A DNA stretch of 64,000 bases from Arthrobacter sp. V1I9 (GTDB lineage Bacteria; Actinomycetota; Actinomycetes; Actinomycetales; Micrococcaceae), in assembly GCF_030817075.1 (NCBI RefSeq), contig NZ_JAUSYU010000001.1:2976001-3040000 (forward strand), in the 5' to 3' direction. A program made the position numbers and the translations under genes. The notes beneath the pieces are model-generated. The model saw only the letters and a program-made list of their open reading frames with translations, did not search any database and had not been told where the DNA came from. How positions within the stretch are numbered: the stretch's first letter is position 1; each line of letters starts with the position of its first letter. Shown here in pieces: positions 27,297-37,721 of this stretch.

Positions 27297-28943
27297 GTGA
27301 ACGACGGACCCCTGATAGTCCAGAGCGATAAGACCATCCTCCTCGAGGTGGACCACGAGCTCGCCACAGAAGCCCGGCATGCCATCGCGCCGTTCGCGGA
27401 ACTGGAACGTGCCCCCGAGCACGTCCACAGTTACCGGTTGACTCCCTTAGGGCTGTGGAACGCCCGCGCGGCCGGACTGGACGCCGAGAAGGTCCTGGAC
27501 ACCCTCCTGAAATACTCCCGGTTCCCGGTGCCGCACTCACTGCTGATCGACGTCGAGGAAACCATGTCCAGGTACGGCCGGCTGCGCCTGGAAAAAGACC
27601 CGCAGCACGGCTTGGTCATGCGGACTGACGATTACCCCGTGCTTGAGGAAGTCATCCGGGCCAAGAAAATCCAACCGCTGCTGGGACCACGCATCGACAG
27701 TGAGACCGTGGTGGTGCACGCGTCCCAGCGCGGGCAGCTCAAGCAGCTCCTGCTCAAGATCGGGTGGCCGGCGGAAGACCTGGCCGGCTACGTGGACGGC
27801 ACCCCGCACCTGATTGCGCTGAACGAGGACGGCTGGAAACTGCGTCCATACCAGCAGATGGCCAGCGACAACTTCTGGGCCGGAGGCAGCGGCGTTGTGG
27901 TGCTGCCCTGCGGCGCGGGCAAAACGCTGGTGGGCGCAGCGGCCATGGCCACCGGCTCCACCACCACCCTGATCCTGGTCACCAACACCGTGGCTGCCCG
28001 GCAATGGAAAGACGAGCTGCTCAAGCGAACGTCCCTCACGGATGACGAGATTGGTGAGTACTCGGGGGCCGTGAAGGAAGTCCGGCCGGTGACCATCGCC
28101 ACCTACCAGGTCCTCACCATGAAACGCGGCGGCCTGTATCCGCACCTTGAACTGGTGGACGGACATGACTGGGGCCTGATCATTTACGACGAGGTCCATC
28201 TGCTGCCGGCCCCGATCTTCCGGATGACGGCGGATCTGCAGGCCAGGCGCCGTTTGGGACTGACAGCGACCCTGGTGCGGGAAGACGGCCGCGAGGGCGA
28301 GGTGTTCAGCCTGATTGGACCCAAGCGCTACGACGCGCCCTGGAAGGACATTGAGTCCCAGGGCTACATCGCCCCCGCGGACTGCGTTGAGGTGCGTGTG
28401 GACCTGCCACGGGAAGAGCGTGTGGCTTATGCCATGGCCGACGACGCTGACAAGTACCGGCTGTGCGCCACCTCCGAATCCAAAACCCTGGTGGTGGAAC
28501 AGCTCGTTGCCCGGCACGCCGGGGAGCAACTGCTGGTCATCGGCCAGTACATCGACCAGCTGGACGACCTCGGCGAGCGCCTGAAGGCGCCCGTCATCAA
28601 GGGTGACACCTCCGTAAAGGTGCGCCAGAAGCTTTTTGATGCCTTCCGGGCGGGCGAGATCCAGACGCTCGTGGTCTCCAAGGTGGCCAACTTTTCCATC
28701 GACCTTCCAGAGGCCTCAGTTGCGATCCAGGTATCCGGTTCCTTCGGCTCGAGGCAGGAGGAGGCGCAGCGGCTCGGCCGGTTGCTGCGCCCCAAGAAGG
28801 ACGGCCGGGCAGCCCGGTTCTACTCGCTCGTGGCACGGGACACCCTGGACCAGGAGTTCGCCGCCAAGCGCCAGCGGTTCCTTGCCGAGCAGGGTTACGC
28901 CTACCGCATTATGGACGCCAAGGACGTGGAAACGGCCGGATAG
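27297..28943 (+). CDS. DNA repair helicase XPB (superfamily 2)
   Basis: A 548-residue SF2 helicase related to eukaryotic/archaeal XPB. An N-terminal damage-recognition region (about 1-180) is followed by the helicase core: Q-like motif KLRPYQQMA, Walker A LPCGAGKT, motif Ia TNTVAARQW, Walker B IIYDEVHLLP, motif III LGLTATLVREDG, and motif VI QRLGRLLRPK. The GTG at 27297 gives VNDGPLIVQSD and has an AAGGA nine bases upstream. It follows its Helicase_C_3 partner by 14 bases. XPB in bacteria is thought to act in nucleotide excision repair or transcription-linked unwinding. Confidence 0.93.
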   Translation: MNDGPLIVQSDKTILLEVDHELATEARHAIAPFAELERAPEHVHSYRLTPLGLWNARAAGLDAEKVLDTLLKYSRFPVPHSLLIDVEETMSRYGRLRLEKDPQHGLVMRTDDYPVLEEVIRAKKIQPLLGPRIDSETVVVHASQRGQLKQLLLKIGWPAEDLAGYVDGTPHLIALNEDGWKLRPYQQMASDNFWAGGSGVVVLPCGAGKTLVGAAAMATGSTTTLILVTNTVAARQWKDELLKRTSLTDDEIGEYSGAVKEVRPVTIATYQVLTMKRGGLYPHLELVDGHDWGLIIYDEVHLLPAPIFRMTADLQARRRLGLTATLVREDGREGEVFSLIGPKRYDAPWKDIESQGYIAPADCVEVRVDLPREERVAYAMADDADKYRLCATSESKTLVVEQLVARHAGEQLLVIGQYIDQLDDLGERLKAPVIKGDTSVKVRQKLFDAFRAGEIQTLVVSKVANFSIDLPEASVAIQVSGSFGSRQEEAQRLGRLLRPKKDGRAARFYSLVARDTLDQEFAAKRQRFLAEQGYAYRIMDAKDVETAG

Positions 28944-29011
28944 CCGGCCCGCCTTCCAGCTTGATACGGGGCGGCGGCTCTTCACCTTGCTCACAACAAG
29001 TATCCAGACAA

Positions 29012-29028
29012 CTCCCAGAGTCTGGGAG
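29012..29028. promoter_or_regulatory. Palindrome just upstream of response regulator gene
   Basis: CTCCCAG-AGT-CTGGGAG is a perfect seven-base inverted repeat ending 12 bases before the response-regulator ATG. It might be an autoregulatory site or block the ribosome-binding site as an mRNA hairpin. Confidence 0.35.
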
Positions 29029-29040
29029 CATGATGGGAAT

Positions 29041-29751
29041 ATGAACAAGAACGGCCCTGAAGCGAAGCTCCTGGTAGTGGATGACGAACCCAACATCCGG
29101 GAGTTGCTCTCCACGTCCCTGCGGTTCGCTGGATTCGACGTCGTCTCCGCGGCAAACGGACGCGACGCCCTTGCCGCCGCCGATCTGCATGCCCCGGACC
29201 TCGCCGTCCTGGACGTTATGCTCCCGGACATGGACGGGTTCACCGTTACCCGCCGGCTCAGGGCTTCCGGCAAGCACTTCCCCGTTCTGTTCCTGACCGC
29301 CAAGGACGATACCGAGGACAAGGTCACCGGCCTCACCGTCGGCGGGGACGATTACGTCACCAAGCCTTTCAGCCTCGATGAGGTGGTCGCCCGGATCCGG
29401 GCCGTCCTGCGCCGGACGCAGCCCATGCTCGATGACGACGCAGTGATCCGCGTTGATGACCTGGAGCTCGACGACGACGCCCACGAAGTGCGGCGAGGCG
29501 GCACCGTCATCGAACTGTCCCCCACGGAGTTCAAGCTGCTCCGCTACCTCATGCTCAACCCAAACCGGGTGCTGTCCAAGTCGCAGATCCTGGACCACGT
29601 GTGGGAGTACAACTTCAACGGAGATGCCTCCATCGTGGAGTCGTACATTTCCTACCTGCGCCGGAAAGTGGACATCGACCCCGAAGCTCCGGCCCTGATC
29701 CAGACCAAGCGCGGCGTGGGGTACGTGCTCCGGACGGCAGAAAAGCGCTGA
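29041..29751 (+). CDS. Response regulator, OmpR/PhoB family
   Basis: A 236-residue two-component transcription factor. The receiver domain (residues 8-122) has the acidic pair DDE near 14-16, phospho-acceptor Asp58 in AVLDVMLPDMDG, Thr in FLTAKDD and Lys in VTKPF. The winged-helix effector (about 140-233) has ELSPTEFKLLRYL, SKSQILDHVW and the wing GVGYVLR. The sensor kinase gene follows with two bases between them. Stimulus is unknown; the pair resembles actinobacterial envelope-stress or cell-wall systems. Confidence 0.93.
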   Translation: MNKNGPEAKLLVVDDEPNIRELLSTSLRFAGFDVVSAANGRDALAAADLHAPDLAVLDVMLPDMDGFTVTRRLRASGKHFPVLFLTAKDDTEDKVTGLTVGGDDYVTKPFSLDEVVARIRAVLRRTQPMLDDDAVIRVDDLELDDDAHEVRRGGTVIELSPTEFKLLRYLMLNPNRVLSKSQILDHVWEYNFNGDASIVESYISYLRRKVDIDPEAPALIQTKRGVGYVLRTAEKR

Positions 29752-29753
29752 CC

Positions 29754-31241
29754 TTGCTGCCGCGGTGGAAGTCGGCCTCGCTCAGGACGCAACTGGTGGC
29801 CATGATTATGGCGCTGCTCATCGTCGCCCTCACCGTGACGGGGGCAGGCACCCTGGCCCTGCTTCACAACTACCTGCAGACCCAGGTGGACGGCAAACTC
29901 AACGCAGCCGTCGACCTGGCGAGCAGGCAACGGTCCTTCTCGCAACTGCAGGCACGGAGCAACCCCGAGGTTCCCACCGACTATTCGCTGATTCTGTTTG
30001 TGCCGGGGGAAGAGCCTTATCCGTTCGGCGCTGAACCGGATAACGGGCCGGACATCAGCTCCATGAGCGTGGAAGAGGCCCAGGCCCGAGGCAACGATCC
30101 TTTCCAGGTGCGGGGAACGGACGGCCAAAACTGGCGGGTTTTGGCGGTGACGGTGCAGAACAACCAGACCACCGCGGTAGTGGTCATCGGGCTGCCGCTG
30201 GAGAGCGTTGACGACGTCCTGAAGCACGCCACCCTTGTTGTCACAGGAGTGGGCCTGCTGACCCTGCTGCTGGCGTCCCTGATCGCCAGCTGGACTGTAT
30301 CGCGTGCCTTCCGCCCGCTTGCAAGGGTGGAAAAGACCGCAGCGGCCATTGCCGCCGGGGATTTGTCCCGCCGCGTGGACGTGGAAAATCCCAGCACCGA
30401 GCTCGGCCGGCTCAGCAGCTCCCTGAATGCCATGCTGGCCCACATCGAAACAGCCTTCTCCGCCCGGATGGCGTCAGAGGCGAGGATGCGCCGGTTCGCG
30501 GCCGACGCCTCCCATGAACTGCGTACCCCGCTGGTGACAATCCGGGGCTTCTCGGAGCTGTACCGGCACGGGGCGCTGGCCACCAACGAGGACGTGGCCA
30601 TGGCCATGGGCAGGATCGAAAGCGAAGCCAAGCGCATGGGCTCCATGGTGGAGGACCTGTTGCTGCTGGCCCGCCTGGATGAACAGCGCCCGTTGCAGCA
30701 AAAGCCCGTGGACCTGCAGCTGATCGCCCATGACGCGGTGGTGGACACGCAGGCCAGCGCCCGGTCCCGCGTGATATCGCTCGTGGGGCTCGACGGCGGC
30801 CCGGCAGCTCCCGCGCCCGTGCTGGGTGATGAAGCGAAACTCCGCCAGGTGGTAGGCAACCTGGTAGGCAACGCCCTGCGCTACACCCCGGAGGACAGCC
30901 CGATTGAGCTGGCTGTCGGCGTCCGCGCCATGGAGGGCGGGGAGCTCCGCTCAGTCATCGAAGTCCGCGACCACGGCCCCGGCATTTCTGAGGAGGACGC
31001 ATCCAAGGTTTTCGAGCGCTTCTATCGGGCCGATACCTCCCGTACGCGGGAGACGGGCGGCAGCGGGCTGGGACTGGCCATTGTGGCCGCCATCGTCGGC
31101 TCCCACGGCGGTTTCGTCCGGGTGGCGAACACCGACGGCGGGGGCGCCACACTTGTGGTCACCCTTCCGAACCGCGACGACGCACCGGATAACGAATTCT
31201 CGGACAGTGCCGGAGTGGAGGACCTGGGTTCATACCCATAG
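29754..31241 (+). CDS. Sensor histidine kinase
   Basis: A 495-residue membrane kinase partnering the upstream regulator. TM1 is at residues 13-37, an extracytoplasmic sensor loop at about 40-158, TM2 at 160-180, HAMP at about 180-232, and HisKA with His254 in ADASHELRTPL. The ATPase domain carries the N box VGNLVGNALRYTP, G1 DHGPGISEED, F-box FERFYRAD and G2 GGSGLGLAI. The start is TTG at 29754 (MLPRWKSASLRTQ), two bases after the regulator stop; no ATG is available upstream of TM1. All catalytic boxes are intact. Confidence 0.92.
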   Translation: MLPRWKSASLRTQLVAMIMALLIVALTVTGAGTLALLHNYLQTQVDGKLNAAVDLASRQRSFSQLQARSNPEVPTDYSLILFVPGEEPYPFGAEPDNGPDISSMSVEEAQARGNDPFQVRGTDGQNWRVLAVTVQNNQTTAVVVIGLPLESVDDVLKHATLVVTGVGLLTLLLASLIASWTVSRAFRPLARVEKTAAAIAAGDLSRRVDVENPSTELGRLSSSLNAMLAHIETAFSARMASEARMRRFAADASHELRTPLVTIRGFSELYRHGALATNEDVAMAMGRIESEAKRMGSMVEDLLLLARLDEQRPLQQKPVDLQLIAHDAVVDTQASARSRVISLVGLDGGPAAPAPVLGDEAKLRQVVGNLVGNALRYTPEDSPIELAVGVRAMEGGELRSVIEVRDHGPGISEEDASKVFERFYRADTSRTRETGGSGLGLAIVAAIVGSHGGFVRVANTDGGGATLVVTLPNRDDAPDNEFSDSAGVEDLGSYP

Positions 31242-31399
31242 CAGGGCGCAACGACGCAGTAGGCAGCGAGGGGCGGGGTTATCCACATATGGCCTCCCCG
31301 GCATGGCACCGCCGCACCCGCTTTCATAGGCTCGTCATCGTGGCCCGGACAGTCCGGGCGCGGGAGCAGACGCTGCCCGTTCCAGCGAAAGGCACTGCC

Positions 31400-31687
31400 A
31401 TGAGCATCATTTCCGTCGACACCGAACTGCTCCAGCTCAAATCCGCCAATGTGCAGGCAACAGTGGACCGCATCAGCGCGGACGTCCAGGCCATGAAGCG
31501 GGGGCTTGACGAGCTCCAGGGCACCTGGCGGGGCTCTGCTGCCACGAACTTCCAGGCACTCATCACGGAGTGGACCATCACCCAGGGCAGGGTGGAGGCT
31601 TCCTTGGCCTCGATCAACATGGCGCTCTCGTCCGCGGCGGCCACCTACGCGCAGGCCGAGCAGGGAAACACCCAAAGGTTCAGCTGA
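31400..31687 (+). CDS. WXG100 family protein (type VII secretion substrate-like)
   Basis: A 95-residue helical-hairpin protein of the EsxA/CFP-10 superfamily. The central WRG tripeptide (WXG motif) lies at about residue 46 between two helices; the rest is Ala/Gln/Ser-rich. ATG at 31400 follows AAAGG by eight bases. No EccC, EccD or other secretion-system genes are in the window, and there is only one WXG100 gene, so it is probably an orphan that uses a system elsewhere. Confidence 0.85.
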   Translation: MSIISVDTELLQLKSANVQATVDRISADVQAMKRGLDELQGTWRGSAATNFQALITEWTITQGRVEASLASINMALSSAAATYAQAEQGNTQRFS

Positions 31688-31705
31688 CCCGCTGCTCGTG
31701 AAGTC

Positions 31706-32809
31706 CTAGGCTTCGGGCGTTCCCTGGTGGAAGCGGAGCCGCCACCGTCCACCGTCCAGTACCCAGAGGGAGCTCCTGAGGGTCGTGCCGGAGCGCGCGT
31801 AGCTTCTGTAGGTCAGCAGGACTGCGCTGGTGCCGATGCGGTCCGCACCCAGGATCTCGATGTCGGTCCGCTCACCCGGGTCTTCTTCGAGTGCCATCAT
31901 CATGGCGTCCCGCGTCCAGACCCTGCCCGAGCTGCCGATCTCCAGGAAATCCGGGTGCAGCAGGACGGCCGTCCTGCCGATGTCGCCGCGCACCAGGGGA
32001 CCAAGCAGTTCCCGCTCCAACTTTTCGACCAGCGCTTCGGGCGAGGCTGTCTCCGCCCGGCCTGCGCCGGCCAGATCAAAGGCGCCGTCCACCTGGGTGA
32101 AGTCCAGCTGGGTGAATTCCTCGTGAGGGAAGTTCTCCTGGGTGAGTTCCTCCTGAGCGGACTCTTTCTGGCCACCGTTCTGCCGGCCAACGTTCTGCTG
32201 CGTCATTTCCAGCCGCGTGACGTCCTGCTGGCTGAAGAGGTCGAGTTCGTCGGTTGCGGCTGCTGGAGTTGCACCACCGGCAAAGGCTTCACCGGCTGCG
32301 GTGCCCCCCGAAGCCGGGGTTCCGGGCGCCACTGCGTGATGGGCGCCGGGAAACCCAGGTCCTGACCGGGCCGCTACCCCCTGCTGGTAGGCGGTTGCGG
32401 CGGCCCGGGCCCGCTCATCGGCGGCTTCGTTCAGGTCATGCCCGGCGTGGCCCTTGACCCACTCGAACCTGTACTTCCGCCCGGCGAGTTCCCGGTCCAG
32501 CTCCTTGAGCAGATCGACGTTCAGCACCGGCTTGCCGTCCGCCTTCCGCCAGCCTTTGCGCTTCCATCCGGGCATCCACTTCGTGATGGAGTTGATGACG
32601 TACTGGCTGTCGCAGAGGATGTGGAGGTCCTCGTGGCGAAGGTGCGCGGTGGCCCGCAGCAGATCCAGGACAGCCATCAGTTCACCCTGGTTGTTGGTGC
32701 CGTGGGGCCATCCGCCGGCGCGCCAGCAATCGTCATTCACGTACCAGGCCCAGCCGGCCGGGCCCGGGTTTCCCAAAGCCGAACCGTCGGCCGCTGCAGT
32801 AATCGTCAC
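31706..32809 (-). CDS. RNase H fused to a DUF4440-like domain
   Basis: A 367-residue protein with two domains. The N-terminal RNase HI domain (residues 1-150) has the carboxylates of the active site: Asp in AAADGSALGN, Glu in NNQGELMAV, Asp in LCDSQYVIN and Asp in EAADERARAA. A linker (about 150-258) is Ala/Gly-rich, then Gln/Glu/Thr-rich with imperfect five-residue units ending in TQ. The last 110 residues (VEKLERELLGPLVRGD to the C-terminus) match a DUF4440/SnoaL-like NTF2 fold with no known function here. The GTG at 32809 has AGGATGG upstream. It would cleave RNA in RNA-DNA hybrids; the role of the appended domain is unknown. Confidence 0.88.
   Translation of the reverse strand: MTITAAADGSALGNPGPAGWAWYVNDDCWRAGGWPHGTNNQGELMAVLDLLRATAHLRHEDLHILCDSQYVINSITKWMPGWKRKGWRKADGKPVLNVDLLKELDRELAGRKYRFEWVKGHAGHDLNEAADERARAAATAYQQGVAARSGPGFPGAHHAVAPGTPASGGTAAGEAFAGGATPAAATDELDLFSQQDVTRLEMTQQNVGRQNGGQKESAQEELTQENFPHEEFTQLDFTQVDGAFDLAGAGRAETASPEALVEKLERELLGPLVRGDIGRTAVLLHPDFLEIGSSGRVWTRDAMMMALEEDPGERTDIEILGADRIGTSAVLLTYRSYARSGTTLRSSLWVLDGGRWRLRFHQGTPEA
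32093..32160. repeat. 15-bp tandem repeat in RNase H linker
   Basis: Units starting CTGGGTGA recur at 32093, 32108 and 32138, with degenerate copies at 32123 and 32153, a 15-base period that encodes five-residue TQ-containing units. It keeps the reading frame open. Confidence 0.6.
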
Positions 32810-32955
32810 CGGTCCATCCTGCCAGAAGCCAGCGACAATGCAGGATTGCGGGTGCAGCGACACAGCACCCGGGCAAGACCGCAACCTGCGCGCGGCACCA
32901 GCACCCGCATGCCCTCGGGACCCGATGAACTCCAGAAGCGTTACGAGGGAAACCA

Positions 32956-32969
32956 GGAAAGCGTTTGCC
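32956..32969. promoter_or_regulatory. LacI-family operator 1
   Basis: GGAAAGCGTTTGCC fits the LacI/GalR core G-N-AA-N-CG-N-TT-N-C. It lies 66 bases upstream of a second site, centre to centre, ahead of the sugar-binding lipoprotein gene. Confidence 0.6.
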
Positions 32970-33021
32970 CAAACCTCTTGACGTAGGCGCCGGAGCCCCG
33001 GAACAATCGGGGGTCATAACG

Positions 33022-33035
33022 AGAAAACGCTTTCT
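33022..33035. promoter_or_regulatory. LacI-family operator 2 overlapping promoter
   Basis: AGAAAACGCTTTCT fits the same LacI/GalR core. A -10-like TAGCAT follows at 33052-33057, so the operator overlaps the -35 region and repression by occlusion is expected. Confidence 0.6.
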
Positions 33036-33110
33036 TACCTTATCCGTCGGCTAGCATGCCGGCCGGACGCAGCAAGGAAGCGGACTCATCAGAACAAGGA
33101 AGGCACATCA

Positions 33111-34418
33111 ATGTCGATTCCAACCGTTAGCCGGAGGCGATTCCAGCTTGGCGCTGCAGCCGTTGCCCTCTCCCTCCTCGCAACCGGATGTGGCACGTCC
33201 AGCAGTTCCAACAGCAACGAGGAAGTGACCCTGCGCTTTGCTTGGTGGGGTAACGAGTACCTCAATGCCCAGACTGAAAAGGTCATCGACGCCTTCGAAG
33301 CAGAGCATCCAAACATCAAGATCGAATCGGAACCCGGTGAGTGGGCCAGCTACTGGGACAAGCTGGCCACTAAGACAGCGGCCAATGACGCCCCTGACAT
33401 CATTCAGATGGATCAGAAGTACATCGCCGAATACGGCGGACGCGGCGCCCTGCTGGACCTGTCCAGGCAGGAGGGTATCGACACGTCGAAGCTGGACAAG
33501 GAAGGGCTGGCTTCAGGCCAGTATGACGGCTCTCAGTACGGGCTGAGCACCGGCCAGAACGCCTACGTCATCATGGCCAACACGAAGGTTTTTGAGGCGG
33601 CCAAGGTGCCCCTCCCGGATGACACCAAATGGACCTGGGACGAGTTTATGGAGACGGCGGCTAAAATCAGCGCCGCAGGAGACGGAAAAAACTATGGCGC
33701 CGCCTACGGCAGCAACGAGGCGGACCTGATCATCTGGCTACGCCAGCACGGTGAGAACCTCTACTCCAAGGACGGCAAGCTGGACTTCGATACCGCAACC
33801 GCCGCCTCCTTCTGGGAACGCCTGAAGGAGCAGCGCGATTCGAAGGCAAGTCCCCCGGCAACCGTCGCCACCGAGGACGCCGGGGCAGGTCTCGAAGAGA
33901 GCCTCTTTGGCACCAACAGAGTGGGCATGGCGTGGTGGTGGACGAACCAGCTCGGTTCCCTTGAGGCCACTACCGGCAGCAGCATTAAGATGCTCCGTGC
34001 TCCCAGCGGCGATGGTTCCGCGGCCAAGAACGGCATGTACTACAAGCCCACCATGTTCTGGTCCGCTTCATCACGGTCCAAGCACCCTGAAGCCGCCGCC
34101 ACCTTCATCAACTACCTGGCCAACAGCCCGGAAGCCGGAGCCATCCTGATGACGGACCGCGGCGTGCCCACCAATGCGGAGATCGTTGACAGCATTACGC
34201 CCTCGCTGAAGCCCGCGGATACCACTGTGGTCAGCTTCCTGAAGGACATTGCCCCGGACGTGAAGGAAGCACCGCCCGTTCCCCCGGTAGGCGCCGGCAG
34301 CGTGCAGAACGTGATCAAGCGCTACACCGATGAGGTCCTCTACGACCGTCTCACGCCGCAGGCAGCCGCCGAAGCATTCAAAAAGGAAGTTGAAGGAATG
34401 GTGGCCGGCGCCAGGTAA
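33111..34418 (+). CDS. Sugar ABC transporter substrate-binding lipoprotein
   Basis: A 435-residue family-1 extracellular solute-binding protein. The signal has a Tat-like SRRRF followed by a hydrophobic run and lipobox LLATGC, so Cys would be lipidated. The mature protein begins with TLRFAWWGNEYLN and has the usual binding-protein pattern IIQMDQKYIAEYGG. Two LacI-type operators precede it, indicating sugar-induced expression. No permease or ATPase genes are adjacent; it is an orphan that probably feeds a transporter encoded elsewhere. A strong terminator follows. Confidence 0.92.
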   Translation: MSIPTVSRRRFQLGAAAVALSLLATGCGTSSSSNSNEEVTLRFAWWGNEYLNAQTEKVIDAFEAEHPNIKIESEPGEWASYWDKLATKTAANDAPDIIQMDQKYIAEYGGRGALLDLSRQEGIDTSKLDKEGLASGQYDGSQYGLSTGQNAYVIMANTKVFEAAKVPLPDDTKWTWDEFMETAAKISAAGDGKNYGAAYGSNEADLIIWLRQHGENLYSKDGKLDFDTATAASFWERLKEQRDSKASPPATVATEDAGAGLEESLFGTNRVGMAWWWTNQLGSLEATTGSSIKMLRAPSGDGSAAKNGMYYKPTMFWSASSRSKHPEAAATFINYLANSPEAGAILMTDRGVPTNAEIVDSITPSLKPADTTVVSFLKDIAPDVKEAPPVPPVGAGSVQNVIKRYTDEVLYDRLTPQAAAEAFKKEVEGMVAGAR

Positions 34419-34462
34419 CAGCCCCGCGACTGCCGGAACCGGGCAAGTATCCGGCGCACAAA

Positions 34463-34496
34463 AAATGCGGCCCCCTCTCGCGAGGGGGCCGCATTT
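34463..34496. terminator. Strong bidirectional terminator, binding-protein gene / groEL
   Basis: AAATGCGGCCCCCTC (34463-34477) pairs perfectly with GAGGGGGCCGCATTT (34482-34496) around TCGC. AT tails on both sides serve both convergent genes. Confidence 0.9.
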
Positions 34497-34531
34497 ATGT
34501 GTACTGGCGGGACAGGCCCGGCAGTGGGAGC

Positions 34532-36334
<1,803 letters not shown>

Positions 36335-36352
36335 TTAGCAGTCGGTACGTCA

Positions 36353-36361
36353 GAGTGCTAA
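36353..36361. promoter_or_regulatory. Extra CIRCE half-site
   Basis: GAGTGCTAA at 36353-36361 is an exact CIRCE half-site eight bases from the full CIRCE element, on the groEL side. It overlaps the likely transcription start region and may add HrcA contacts. Confidence 0.6.
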
Positions 36362-36369
36362 CTCAATAA

Positions 36370-36396
36370 TTAGCACTCCCCACGTGAGAGTGCAAG
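36370..36396. promoter_or_regulatory. CIRCE element (HrcA operator) with groEL promoter
   Basis: TTAGCACTC (36370-36378), nine bases, then GAGTGCAAG (36388-36396): one arm perfect, the other 7/9. On the minus strand TTGCAC within the element, 17 bases and TAATTA give a -35/-10 pair for groEL, so HrcA binding would block the promoter. Confidence 0.88.
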
Positions 36397-36440
36397 CGAA
36401 AGGAGGTGAAAAACAGTGCCGCGGGCAGCGGCGGCGAGGT

Positions 36441-37721
36441 TCAGTCCGAAGCCCGCGCCGCCGTCTCAAGGCCACTCAGGGCGGGGTCATTGTCGGCTCC
36501 GTAGGTGAAGACGCTGAACGTGGCCGTGGTGATGTCGCCGTTGGCGTCAAAGGCAATCGGCCCTGACTCGCCGTCGTAATTGGCATCCGGCCCGGACTTC
36601 AGGCGTTCCAGGCAGTCCTTATAGGACGGGCACGCCTCGCCCTGCCCTTCCCCAGCTGATCCCTCCGCTGATCCTCCCGAAACAGCGATCAGATTGGCTG
36701 CAATAGATCGGCCGGCGTCATCCTGGGCCCTCGCAGCAGCCAGGGCAGCAACCGTCACTGCGTCATAGGCTTCGGCTGCGAAAGATACGTCCTTCAGGCC
36801 CGGGTCCACCGCCAGGAGCCTTGCCTGGAAGCCCGCTTTGGGAAGCTGTCCGGGAACCACGGCGCGGGCGCCCTCCAGGTAGCGCCCTGCCAGACCTGGC
36901 GCGTAGCGGCCGAAGGCGCCGTCACTGAGGATGAGCTGCTTCCCGTCAACACCCAAGTTGGCCAGTTCCGCCAGGGCGCCCTGCGCACCGTCACGGGCTA
37001 TGACAATAACGGCGCCTGCTTCAGCCTTCCCGGCAGCATCGGCTGCGCTGCCCGCGTCGCCCGGCTTGAAGCCGGCAGTTGCCAGCACTTCCATTCCCGC
37101 CTGTTCGGCAGAGGCGGCAACGGCGTCCGAAAGGTCCTTGCCGTAGGAACCCTCCTGGTACAGCACTGCGACCGACGTGGCACCGGCGTCCTTGGCCAAC
37201 TTCACCAGGACGGGACCCTGCGCGACGTCGGCCGGTGCGGTCCTGAAGTAATAGCCGCCGCTGGTGATGCTGCTGAGCCCGGCGGCAGTGTTGGCTGGCG
37301 AGATAAGCGGAGTGCGGGCACGGGAGAGGACGTCAATTGCCGCTGCGGCGCGGCTTGAATCGGTGGGGCCGATGACAACGTCCGCCTTCGCGGCGACGAG
37401 CGCCTCGGCCTGTTCTGCCGCACCCTGTCCTGTACCGGCTGGAAGGAGTTCCACCGGCTTGCCCTTGTGGCCGCCTGCAGCATTGATTTCCTGCACGGCG
37501 AGCTTGGCGGCGGCAAGTTGCGGGGCATTGAGGAAGGCGTTTTGGCCGGCGTTGTCCAGGATCAGTCCCACGCGCAGGGTGCCGTCACCGGAAGCCTCTG
37601 CGGCTTCCACCCGGGCATTGCCGGTGGCCCCGGAACAGGCTGTCAATACCAGGGCAGAACACAGGGCAGCGGTGGAAAGCGCCCGGCGGAGGTTTGCCGG
37701 GCGGAGGTTCAGATCAGTCAC
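36441..37721 (-). CDS. Branched-chain amino acid-type ABC substrate-binding lipoprotein
   Basis: A 426-residue periplasmic-type binding protein of the LivJ/LivK class. Signal peptide with lipobox LVLTAC; mature part begins [15 protein letters not shown] and has [21 protein letters not shown] and [10 protein letters not shown] typical of the fold. No permease or ATPase genes nearby, so it is an orphan binder or sensor. Its GTG overlaps the stop of the upstream cold-shock gene (GTGA), so it is translationally coupled to it. Confidence 0.87.
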   Translation of the reverse strand: MTDLNLRPANLRRALSTAALCSALVLTACSGATGNARVEAAEASGDGTLRVGLILDNAGQNAFLNAPQLAAAKLAVQEINAAGGHKGKPVELLPAGTGQGAAEQAEALVAAKADVVIGPTDSSRAAAAIDVLSRARTPLISPANTAAGLSSITSGGYYFRTAPADVAQGPVLVKLAKDAGATSVAVLYQEGSYGKDLSDAVAASAEQAGMEVLATAGFKPGDAGSAADAAGKAEAGAVIVIARDGAQGALAELANLGVDGKQLILSDGAFGRYAPGLAGRYLEGARAVVPGQLPKAGFQARLLAVDPGLKDVSFAAEAYDAVTVAALAAARAQDDAGRSIAANLIAVSGGSAEGSAGEGQGEACPSYKDCLERLKSGPDANYDGESGPIAFDANGDITTATFSVFTYGADNDPALSGLETAARASD

